Positions 24,701-30,844 of a stretch of DNA of 30,844 nt are shown one piece after another. The stretch spans positions 1 through 30,844 of IMG/VR virus record IMGVR_UViG_3300020470_000129; one strand, given 5' to 3'. The position numbers and the translations under genes are program-made. How positions within the stretch are numbered: position 1 is the first letter of the stretch; the number at the start of each line of letters is the position of its first letter. The notes beneath the pieces were generated by a model. The model saw only the letters and a program-made list of their open reading frames with translations, was not told the DNA's origin and searched no databases. This DNA comes from a virus.

Positions 24701-27430
24701 GCTACAAACATCAATGCTGTAGCTGGTAACGCTAGTAACATCAACTCTGTTGCAGGTAATGCTACTAATATTAATACAGTAGCTGGTAATAACACTAATG
24801 TAACAAATGTTGGTGGAAGTATATCCAACGTTAATACAGTAGCTGGATCTATTTCAGATGTTAATAGATACGCAACTGAGTATGTGATAGCTTCTAGCGC
24901 ACCTGGTAGTCCTTCAGAAGGTGATCTTTGGTATGATGATGTAAATAACTTATTAAAGTATTATAACGGTAGTTCTTGGGAATCTATATCTTCAGGCGGT
25001 ATAACAAGTGTATCTGCTGATAATGCACCTGTATTAGGTGGTAATCTGAATGCTAATAATAACAATATCACATCTGCAGGAAGTATCGCTGCTACTAGTT
25101 TAGATATATCTGGTAATGTAGATATTGATGGTACACTAGAAACTGATGGATTAACTATCAATGGTATAAGTGTAACTGCATTCACTAGTGATGATAATAC
25201 CAAATTAGATGGTATAGAAATAGGTGCAACAGCTGATCAAACAGATGCAGAAATAAGAGCTGCAGTTGAAGGGGCGGCTGATTCTAATGTCTTTACAGAT
25301 GATGATCATACTAAATTAAACGGTATAGAAACAGGTGCAACGACTGATCAAACAGCTGCAGAAATACGTGTACTTGTAGGCGACGCTTCAGATAGTAATG
25401 TTTTTACAGATGACGATCATAGTAAACTAAATGGTATAGAAACTAATGCTACAGCAGATCAGACAGATGCTGAGATTAAAACTGCTTATGAAAATAATTC
25501 AGATACAAATGCTTTCACTGATGCAGATCATTCTAAGTTAGATGGTATAGATACAAACGCTAATAACTATACTCACCCAACAAGCGCTGGTAATAAGCAC
25601 ATACCTTCAGGAGGTTCTTCTGGTCAATTCCTTAAGTATGATTCTTCAGGAACTGCTGTATGGGCTGATGACAATAATACCACATATACTGCAGGAACAG
25701 GTTTAAACCTCAGTGGTACTGAATTCTCAGTAACTGCTTTAGCTTTAACAACAGTACAAACAGCTGCTAATGAATCAGCTATGCTTGGTTTAACAACCCA
25801 AGAAGGTGATGTAGTTGTACGTTCTGATGAGAATAAGAGCTATGTTCGTAACTCTGGAACAGCTGGAACAATGGCTGATTTCACGTTACTTGCTACTCCT
25901 ACAGATGCTGTTTTAAGTGTTAATGGTAATACTGGAGCTATAACTGCTGCACAAATTGCAAGTGCTGTTGAAGCTGCTAGCGATTCAAATACCTTTACAG
26001 ATGCTGATCATACCAAGTTAGATGGTATAGATATGTCTGAAAAGCTTGATACAACAGGTGGAACAGTATCGGGAATACTAAATTTAACTTCAGATAGTTC
26101 AGGACCATTAAATATTGATGGAGATCACAATATAAAGGTCGAGCTTAAAGGAGCTGATTACCCTGCAATACAATTCCGCAACTCATCGGGAAATCTTAGA
26201 AGTTTTATTCAGTGGAGTGAAGCTAATGATTATCTCTCAATTGGAGCGCAAGGTGGTAGTGACACTGCTACGTTCTATTTGTCATCTGACTTTAGAATGT
26301 ATGCTTCGGGCACGACATATAAAATATGGAACGAATCTAATGATGGTTCAGGTTCAGGATTAGATGCTGATAAATTAGATGGTCAAGAAGGTTCTTACTA
26401 CTTAGATGCTTCTAATCTTTCATCAGGTACAGTAGGAACTGCCAGACTTGGATCTGGAACTGCAGACAGTTCGACGTTCTTGCGTGGAGATGGAAGTTGG
26501 GCTGAGACAGCAGATGGTACAACAATAAATAATAATGCAGATAATAGAATCATCACTGGTTCAGGTACAGCTAATACACTAAATGGTGAAGCGAATCTTA
26601 CCTTTGATGGTAATAATTTAACTTTAACTGCTGGCAACTACATATATCTAGGTTCTACGGATCAATTTGTATATGGTGATGGTAGTGGTAATGTTCAGCT
26701 TAGAACTAATAATGGTTCAGCTTACATTGAAGGTAGCTCTGAAGCAAGAATTCAGGGTGGTTCCAATGGATATATGGGAGTTAAAGTTACAGGAGATAAT
26801 GGAGTAACATCATTATATTGGCAACAGAATGAAAAATTAGTCACTAGTAACGAAGGGGTGACAATTACTGGTACTGCTACATCTACTAGTATTACCACAG
26901 GAGATATAACAGCTACTAGTAATATAACTGCTCAAGACGATGTACAAATTCAGTATGCTGGTTCTAATTTATTATTCGGCTCCACTAACAAGATAATATG
27001 GGATAGTGATAATACTAATGGATATGCAATTTCTTTAAAAGCACCTACCACACTAACAAAAGATTCTGACTATATTTTACCAGAAGATGGTTCAAGTGGT
27101 GAGTATTTAAAAACTGATGGTTCTGGTAATTTATCCTGGGCTGAAGTAGATTCAGGAGCACCTGAAACACTATTTATTGGATTCAGTAGAGCTTCAGATG
27201 GTACTCTCTCATGTACTTATTCAGAAGTAACTGACTCTATTACTTATGAAACCTCTGATTATGAACATAGAGGTGGAGCACAGTGGATGATTGAAGACAA
27301 TGGTTCTTTACACACTACAGCTTCTTTAGCAAGACTTGGGTCTTATACTAGACCAGACGGAACTTCGCCAGCTGTTGGAGAACCGAAATATCATATAAAC
27401 TCAGCTGGACACTTAATTCTTACTGTTTAA
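21704..27430 (+). CDS. giant tail fibre protein with T7 gp17-type N-terminus, 1908 aa
   Basis: Residues 1-110 are a second T7-type fibre attachment domain (STTSFAYTFPYYKTSDIKV, IHIYRDTDVDTSKATFAAGSSIRSTDLN). The shaft follows in tiers: short (D/N)xAVxxxKIAD and SIDSQHYVDGSIDPEHLA repeats (about 120-345), a (L)DGRYYTET motif pair (about 365-405), a long region (about 540-1055) of ten-residue N-I-x-x-V-A-G units with five KxxEIGRLGT modules, then four DDHxKLxGIE repeats (about 1160-1285). The C-terminal 500 residues contain GSGTANTLNGEANL-type beta-structure and a unique end (GHLILTV). It starts within the stop of the oxygenase-like gene (ATGA). Its size implies a very long fibre for receptor search. 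Confidence 0.9.
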   Translation: MSVTTEHFYTGNASTTSFAYTFPYYKTSDIKVTWDDVLKTESTDYNIDGTNVVFTAGSVPGNNVVIHIYRDTDVDTSKATFAAGSSIRSTDLNNNETQLLYHAQEQEQKILSGDIKDQHIISTKLKDGSVDTIKLADGAVTSTKIETGTITSTNLSDAAVTTGKIEDNAVTMDKLAAGTLPTDITIPSASIGTGTITNTQLQADSVTGGKIAANSIDSQHYVDGSIDPEHLASNSVTAAAIAPDAVNETEINDNAVKTNKIANLQVTRVKIANDAIDETKIADNSINSEHYVAGSIDNEHLSSNSVDSTEIVSGAVDINHLSATGTASNTTFLRGDNTWETPELTIPDEAIDSQHYVDGSIDAEHIATGALDGRYFTETELTDGALDGRYYTETESDARYFNISTGDTIKDGDTFPDNDTTIATTAAINDRIIDLIDDVGGFVPIASETSFPSANPDANDGAGTIVSIKEIGTTRTPSGGTVTITDGAGEAWDVTITGCGSTELPAGYGCLVETTTTLHTYTFHRLTPKATEVTTVAGKATEIGRLGTSDAVSDMNTLGTTAIVSDMDTLADIASDITSVADIASNVTSVANNATNINAVANDSADIGAVAGKEAEIGRLGTTDAVADLAILGTTDVVNDMNLLGTTDVIADMAALADITSNINTVADNDSNVTSVANNASNINTVAGNNSNINTVAGNSSNITTVANNNTNITTVAGIDSDITTVAGIDSNVTSVAGNAANINTVANDIADIDDVAAKSTEIGRLGTAAAVADMALLGDTAVIADMATIADTSGLIADIGTVADINSNVTTVAGISSDVTTVANDATDIGAVAGKETEIGRLGTADAVADMALLGTTDCIADMALLGDSAVIADMATIADTSGLIADIDTVAGIASDVTAVAGDATDIGTVAGKATEIGRLGTADAVSDMDTLGTSTNVTNMNTLAGISSNVTTVAGISGNVTTVAGIASDVTSVAGDAVDIGAVADNETNINAVAGNATNINAVAGNASNINSVAGNATNINTVAGNNTNVTNVGGSISNVNTVAGSISDVNRYATEYVIASSAPGSPSEGDLWYDDVNNLLKYYNGSSWESISSGGITSVSADNAPVLGGNLNANNNNITSAGSIAATSLDISGNVDIDGTLETDGLTINGISVTAFTSDDNTKLDGIEIGATADQTDAEIRAAVEGAADSNVFTDDDHTKLNGIETGATTDQTAAEIRVLVGDASDSNVFTDDDHSKLNGIETNATADQTDAEIKTAYENNSDTNAFTDADHSKLDGIDTNANNYTHPTSAGNKHIPSGGSSGQFLKYDSSGTAVWADDNNTTYTAGTGLNLSGTEFSVTALALTTVQTAANESAMLGLTTQEGDVVVRSDENKSYVRNSGTAGTMADFTLLATPTDAVLSVNGNTGAITAAQIASAVEAASDSNTFTDADHTKLDGIDMSEKLDTTGGTVSGILNLTSDSSGPLNIDGDHNIKVELKGADYPAIQFRNSSGNLRSFIQWSEANDYLSIGAQGGSDTATFYLSSDFRMYASGTTYKIWNESNDGSGSGLDADKLDGQEGSYYLDASNLSSGTVGTARLGSGTADSSTFLRGDGSWAETADGTTINNNADNRIITGSGTANTLNGEANLTFDGNNLTLTAGNYIYLGSTDQFVYGDGSGNVQLRTNNGSAYIEGSSEARIQGGSNGYMGVKVTGDNGVTSLYWQQNEKLVTSNEGVTITGTATSTSITTGDITATSNITAQDDVQIQYAGSNLLFGSTNKIIWDSDNTNGYAISLKAPTTLTKDSDYILPEDGSSGEYLKTDGSGNLSWAEVDSGAPETLFIGFSRASDGTLSCTYSEVTDSITYETSDYEHRGGAQWMIEDNGSLHTTASLARLGSYTRPDGTSPAVGEPKYHINSAGHLILTV
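23410..24870 (+). repeat. two-tier coding repeat in the giant fibre
   Basis: About 1.4 kb encodes tandem ten-residue (30-base) units of the type N-(A/S/T)-x-N-I-x-(T/S/A)-V-A-(G/D/N), for example GNATNINAVA and NNNTNITTVA. They alternate with five copies of a longer block starting EIGRLGT and containing DMxxLG(T/D) and IADMATIADTSGLIADI. The blocks start near 23326, 23551, 23989, 24217 and 24457. The units are degenerate in DNA but clear in protein. Confidence 0.85.
25184..25560 (+). repeat. four-copy DDHTKLDGIE repeat, about 110-base period
   Basis: Four consecutive units of about 37 residues carry (D)D(D/N)(H/N)xKL(D/N)GI(E/D) followed by GAT/NATADQTDAEI. In DNA they are similar but not identical. 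A further single copy, ADHTKLDGID, lies near 26005-26034. Confidence 0.8.
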
Positions 27431-27434
27431 ACTA

Positions 27435-30215
27435 ATGGCACAAATTGATTTAGGAAAACTAAAATTCGCGTGGAAAGGTAATTATGCAGATTCCACAGCA
27501 TACGAGGTAGATGATGTAGTATTTGATAAGAGTACTGCTTGGATGTGTACTACTGCAGTTGCTGCCTCTAATACAACTGATCCAGAAGCTAACTCTTCAT
27601 TTGAGAGAATGGCTAGTGGTTTAAATTGGCGTGGAACTTTCGACTCATCTTTAACATACTATCTAAATGATATAGCTAAAAACGGTACATCATTGTATCG
27701 TTATAAGCATACTACAGCGTCAAGTCAGGAACCACCTAATGCTACATATTGGGATGTCTTCTTACAAACAGGAGACTCCAATGTAATTACAACTTCTGGT
27801 GACTTAACAACAGCTTCTAAGGATGACGTAATAGAACGTTTCCCTATAAGTACAGTAAAAGATGCTACTTTGTCTGTAAAAGAGCAGACTTTAGAAACTT
27901 TCCCTGCAACACAAAAAGTAGTATACTCTGTTAATACAACAGGTACAAACACAGCTATTTTAACAGGTGAAGATAGTTCTAATGTCGGTGGAGGTGGTGA
28001 CTCAGCTAACGCAGCTGTAACTCTAACTAGAGGTAAAGAGTACTACTTCCAAGTACCAACAGGTCAGACATATTCATTTAAGGATACTGCTTCTGGTAGC
28101 TATAGTACATCAGGTACAGGTGGTCGTTTGACTACAGGTCTTGATAAGTACTCAGTTACAGGCGGAGGTATGTTTAGATTTGTTCCTACACAAGATCATC
28201 CTAATAGTACAGTTGTACTTAGAGATGAAGCTGGTGGGGCAGATGTTGTAGCAATTACTTTAGTCGATCAAAAGTATGGTATTTCTTGGACTACAAATGA
28301 GGTAGATTATGGTAAGAGAATGCCTAGACTCTACAATCATATATACAATACCTTTACTGAATCCGTTTCTGCAGATGCTAAAATACCCGCAGCTGTAAGG
28401 AAGTGGGGTAGAGGCTTGAGTGGTACTGGACACCAATCTGGTTCTTACAGAACAGGTGGTTATATAGATAGTGCTGGTCAAGGAGTCTTCTGGGGGTATA
28501 CAGATAATTCTTCACCTTCACATGGTTTAGGTTTCCCAGATAATGGTCAAGCTCAGAATCCTATGACCAAAATGTTCCGTTGGCCGTTATATTATTTTAG
28601 AGCTTTAGCTGGTAAAACTGCAGATGCTAAATGGTTAAAATCTATCGATGGACAAGATTTAGGACTTACTGTAGGTAAAAAACCTAAACTAAAAGAGCTA
28701 ATTACAAACTATTACGGTTCATACGCTCTATTTGAAAATGGTATGCTATTCTTTAGTGGAGAGAATAGTTATGGAGCTGTAGGATCTGGTAGAACTAGCC
28801 CAAGTACTTTCTACGGATATGTACCTTGTGTATTTTATGATGATAGCGATAATTTATTAACAGGTACTGATAGGCCTAAAATAAAATATGTATGTGATAG
28901 TAGAGGTAATAATGATGGTAACTATAATTACGGTACTTATTTTGCTATTGATACAGAAGGATATCTATATTGCTGGGGTTATAATGGATATAAGTCAGTA
29001 GGTGATACTACTTATACTAACCTACATAAAGCTAAACGAATGGCTTCTTCATTATTTAATAATGAGAAGATCGTATTAGCTTACGGTAGTTCTCCACAAT
29101 TCTGTACTTCTTATGCTATTACTGAAACAGGTAAACTATATGCTTGGGGTCAGAATGATGACGGACAAGTAGGTAATGGTAACCAAGATGATACAGGCAC
29201 ACCGTTTGAAATAACTGGACGCGCTAGTGCTAACGGTCAAACCAACCCTCTTCTTAATAAAAAAGTAGTTGCAATTAACACTTCCGATGGTAATCAAAAC
29301 TATCAAGGAATTCATATATTAACTGATGAAGGTAAAGTATACTTTCTAGGTTATTCGCAAAGTTATGGTGAATCATCAGGAGTATGGCACTCTACTTCAA
29401 CAATGAGGTATGGTTCTACATCAAGTGGAGCTGATACAGACTACGCTAAGGAAATATCTTTCGCTTCTACTACTATCAACAGTGATAACCAGAAAGTAGT
29501 CTCAATGTGGAGATCAGGTGGTGCTTATTATTCTACTTGGTTTATAACTGATGGAGGTGATTCTAATAAACCTAAAATCTATGCTTGTGGTAGAAACGAT
29601 CATGGACAATTAGGTATTTATAGAGGTACTGGTTATAATGCTGATAGTTCTTCTAGAGGTAGTACATCAGATAACGAGGGTTCAGGTAGCTCATCTTGGC
29701 ATTTAGCAGAATGTCAGTTCAGAACTTTTGGTGATGTAGAACAAACTACTTCAAGTGATACTTATCCAAACGAAGTATCTGGTACGCAGTATACATTCTC
29801 TGATTCAACACATGCTAACTATCAGCAACTTCAAATTGGTAGGCCTGTAAAAGTCTCAGCTCACCAAGTTACTAGTGAAACATCCTGTCCTGCAGTTCTA
29901 TTAGATGATAACGGACAACTATTTTTATGTGGATACTGGGGACATGGGTATAAGCTTAATATGTATAACCGTTTTGACGACTGGTCTTATTTCGATCAAT
30001 CAAGAGATTGGGTAAATAGATGGACACCTGTCTGGAATCAACCAGAACCTATGGAAGACTTCGCTATGATGGGTAATAACTCAGAAGACCAGTGGATTGC
30101 TATAGGCAAATCTGGTAGAGTTTATCTAGGAGGTTATTCTGCGAACCATTCAGGTGGACATGGTGACAATGAATACTGGCATGGTCTACAAGCAGCACGA
30201 CACATTGGTTTCTAA
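27435..30215 (+). CDS. tail fibre-type protein with C-terminal RCC1-like beta-propeller
   Basis: A 926-residue protein. Residues 10-110 hold two modules of the type W-(K/R)-G-x(Y/F)-x-x-S-x-x-Y-x-x-(D/N)-D-(V/I) (WKGNYADSTAYEVDDVV and WRGTFDSSLTYYLNDIA), resembling carbohydrate-binding type 5/12 folds. Residues about 115-290 form beta-rich linkers. From about 340 to the end, seven or eight RCC1-type units appear with the G-x-(L/V)-(Y/F)-x-(W/C)-G core: FFSGENSYGAVG, LYCWGYNGYKSVG, LYAWGQNDDGQVG, VYFLGYSQSYG, IYACGRNDHGQLG, LFLCGYWGHG and VYLGGYSANHSGG. This predicts a beta-propeller, probably a receptor- or glycan-binding head. It follows the giant fibre with a four-base gap and is likely part of the adsorption apparatus. 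Confidence 0.82.
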   Translation: MAQIDLGKLKFAWKGNYADSTAYEVDDVVFDKSTAWMCTTAVAASNTTDPEANSSFERMASGLNWRGTFDSSLTYYLNDIAKNGTSLYRYKHTTASSQEPPNATYWDVFLQTGDSNVITTSGDLTTASKDDVIERFPISTVKDATLSVKEQTLETFPATQKVVYSVNTTGTNTAILTGEDSSNVGGGGDSANAAVTLTRGKEYYFQVPTGQTYSFKDTASGSYSTSGTGGRLTTGLDKYSVTGGGMFRFVPTQDHPNSTVVLRDEAGGADVVAITLVDQKYGISWTTNEVDYGKRMPRLYNHIYNTFTESVSADAKIPAAVRKWGRGLSGTGHQSGSYRTGGYIDSAGQGVFWGYTDNSSPSHGLGFPDNGQAQNPMTKMFRWPLYYFRALAGKTADAKWLKSIDGQDLGLTVGKKPKLKELITNYYGSYALFENGMLFFSGENSYGAVGSGRTSPSTFYGYVPCVFYDDSDNLLTGTDRPKIKYVCDSRGNNDGNYNYGTYFAIDTEGYLYCWGYNGYKSVGDTTYTNLHKAKRMASSLFNNEKIVLAYGSSPQFCTSYAITETGKLYAWGQNDDGQVGNGNQDDTGTPFEITGRASANGQTNPLLNKKVVAINTSDGNQNYQGIHILTDEGKVYFLGYSQSYGESSGVWHSTSTMRYGSTSSGADTDYAKEISFASTTINSDNQKVVSMWRSGGAYYSTWFITDGGDSNKPKIYACGRNDHGQLGIYRGTGYNADSSSRGSTSDNEGSGSSSWHLAECQFRTFGDVEQTTSSDTYPNEVSGTQYTFSDSTHANYQQLQIGRPVKVSAHQVTSETSCPAVLLDDNGQLFLCGYWGHGYKLNMYNRFDDWSYFDQSRDWVNRWTPVWNQPEPMEDFAMMGNNSEDQWIAIGKSGRVYLGGYSANHSGGHGDNEYWHGLQAARHIGF

Positions 30216-30218
30216 ATT

Positions 30219-30461
30219 ATGGCAAAAACACAATACTCAGGAGATATCTACAAATACGTAGAAGATGACTCTAAAATGCAATCATGGGGAATTGGACTTC
30301 AAATGGATGAGGCTAAGATGCAACGTTGGCCTCCTAACTATTTCGCTTTAAAAGGTGATACTACTCTAAGTGATGTTGAGAATGTAACTATTACTATTAG
30401 CACAGCTAGTACTGATGAGGTTGCACAACTCACTACAGATTTTAATTTGGAGAAGGTGTAG
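30219..30461 (+). CDS. small hypothetical late protein, 80 aa
   Basis: I do not recognise this protein. It starts three bases after the propeller gene. The N-terminal half is rich in aromatic and charged residues (GDIYKYVEDDSKMQSWGIGLQMDEAKMQRWPPNYF). The C-terminal half is Thr/Ser-rich and probably beta (VTITISTASTDEVAQL). No signal or membrane segment is seen. Position after the fibre genes suggests a virion or lysis-related role. Confidence 0.6.
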   Translation: MAKTQYSGDIYKYVEDDSKMQSWGIGLQMDEAKMQRWPPNYFALKGDTTLSDVENVTITISTASTDEVAQLTTDFNLEKV

Positions 30462-30467
30462 ATATCA

Positions 30468-30844
30468 ATGGGGATTAATATACCTAAGCTAACGCTACCT
30501 AAATCACCAGGTATACCAGATCCACCTACAATCCCCTTGAAGGTGCCTTCAGCTCATATACCATCCTTTACCCCTATAGTGGTGCCTCCGAGCGATCTGG
30601 AGGCCCCTGAAGGTGTGGAAGCGGAGAATAAAAGTGAAACACAACCTGAATCGCCGAAATTAACTATACCTTATATTGATATACAATTACCATTACCGAC
30701 AGCAGAGATAGTAACTACAGCTACGTATGCAGCAGTTACTGCCGTAGCAGCTACTACTCTTGCAACCCCTTTCTTCGATACAATTAAGAAGAAAGTTCAG
30801 AAATTCTTACAAGGCAAGATTGATAAATGGAAGGAAAACCGGAA
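30468..30844 (+). CDS. proline-rich membrane-anchored hypothetical protein (cut by window end)
   Basis: An ATG at 30468 opens a frame that runs without a stop through the last base (125 codons visible). Residues 5-75 are proline-rich with a repeated I-P-x-L pattern (IPKLTLPKSPGIPDPP, IQLPLPT). Residues about 80-103 form a hydrophobic alanine/threonine-rich segment (IVTTATYAAVTAVAATTLATPFF), followed by a basic helix (DTIKKKVQKFLQGKIDKWK). This looks like a single-pass membrane or virion protein; similar proline-rich proteins occur among cyanophage structural genes. Function unknown. The gene's 3' end lies outside the window. Confidence 0.65.
   Translation, partial: MGINIPKLTLPKSPGIPDPPTIPLKVPSAHIPSFTPIVVPPSDLEAPEGVEAENKSETQPESPKLTIPYIDIQLPLPTAEIVTTATYAAVTAVAATTLATPFFDTIKKKVQKFLQGKIDKWKENR

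Noticed and set aside
23263-24828. A 521-residue open frame on the minus strand inside the giant fibre gene
   Set aside because: It is the mirror of the 30-base coding repeat: its protein is a monotonous I/L-P-A-T-V pattern made by reading the repeat backwards. The + strand product has a clear fibre architecture and no other gene here is on the minus strand.
1-30844. tRNA genes, CRISPR arrays, insertion sequences, integrase or attachment site
   Set aside because: No cloverleaf, regularly spaced direct repeats, transposase or integrase motifs were seen. The repeats present are coding repeats in fibre genes.

Overview
The window is a contiguous piece of a T7-like lytic podovirus (autographivirus-type gene order) that infects marine picocyanobacteria (Prochlorococcus or Synechococcus). 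Every recognisable gene is on the + strand. The gene order matches T7 from the gene 6-type exonuclease through portal, scaffold, capsid, tail tube, internal core proteins and tail fibre. The cyanobacterial host is indicated by a high-light-inducible (chlorophyll-binding) protein gene, by a leader that looks like the cyanobacterial glutamine-II ('downstream-peptide') riboswitch followed by a YRG-type DUF4278 micro-peptide, and by the cyanophage-style ribonucleotide reductase pair. Most genes lack a strong Shine-Dalgarno sequence.

Layout. 1-3103 is the end of the DNA metabolism module: the 3' end of a 5'-3' exonuclease, a small unknown gene, a DUF3310 protein, a MazG-like nucleotide pyrophosphohydrolase, and ribonucleotide reductase large and small subunits. 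The first four genes overlap one another by about 80-120 bases. 3072-5916 holds two small genes, the portal and the scaffold. 5917-7195 is an accessory cassette of very small genes inserted between scaffold and capsid: a 39-residue ORF, the high-light-inducible protein, a structured RNA leader, a 16-residue DUF4278 peptide, a secreted outer-membrane beta-barrel-like protein, a 50-residue acidic protein and a 44-residue membrane protein. 7196-8395 is the major capsid gene and a clear intrinsic terminator. 8416-19601 encodes tail tubular proteins A and B and four internal/ejection proteins. 19598-30215 is an unusually large host-recognition block: two proteins with T7-type fibre N-termini (461 and 1908 residues), a 2OG-oxygenase-like protein between them, and a 926-residue protein with a C-terminal RCC1-type beta-propeller. 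Two small structural-type genes follow, the last one cut by the window end.

How it works together. The early block scavenges and makes dNTPs from degraded host DNA (exonuclease, nucleotide enzymes, reductase). The cassette probably keeps host photosynthesis and nitrogen sensing tuned during infection and may alter the cell envelope. The late block builds the particle, with strong capsid expression separated from the tail genes by the terminator. The most interesting signals are the glutamine-II-like RNA with its micro-peptide, the non-canonical reductase small subunit lacking the usual radical tyrosine, the exported beta-barrel, the oxygenase-like/tail-domain fusion, and the two-tier repeat architecture of the giant fibre.
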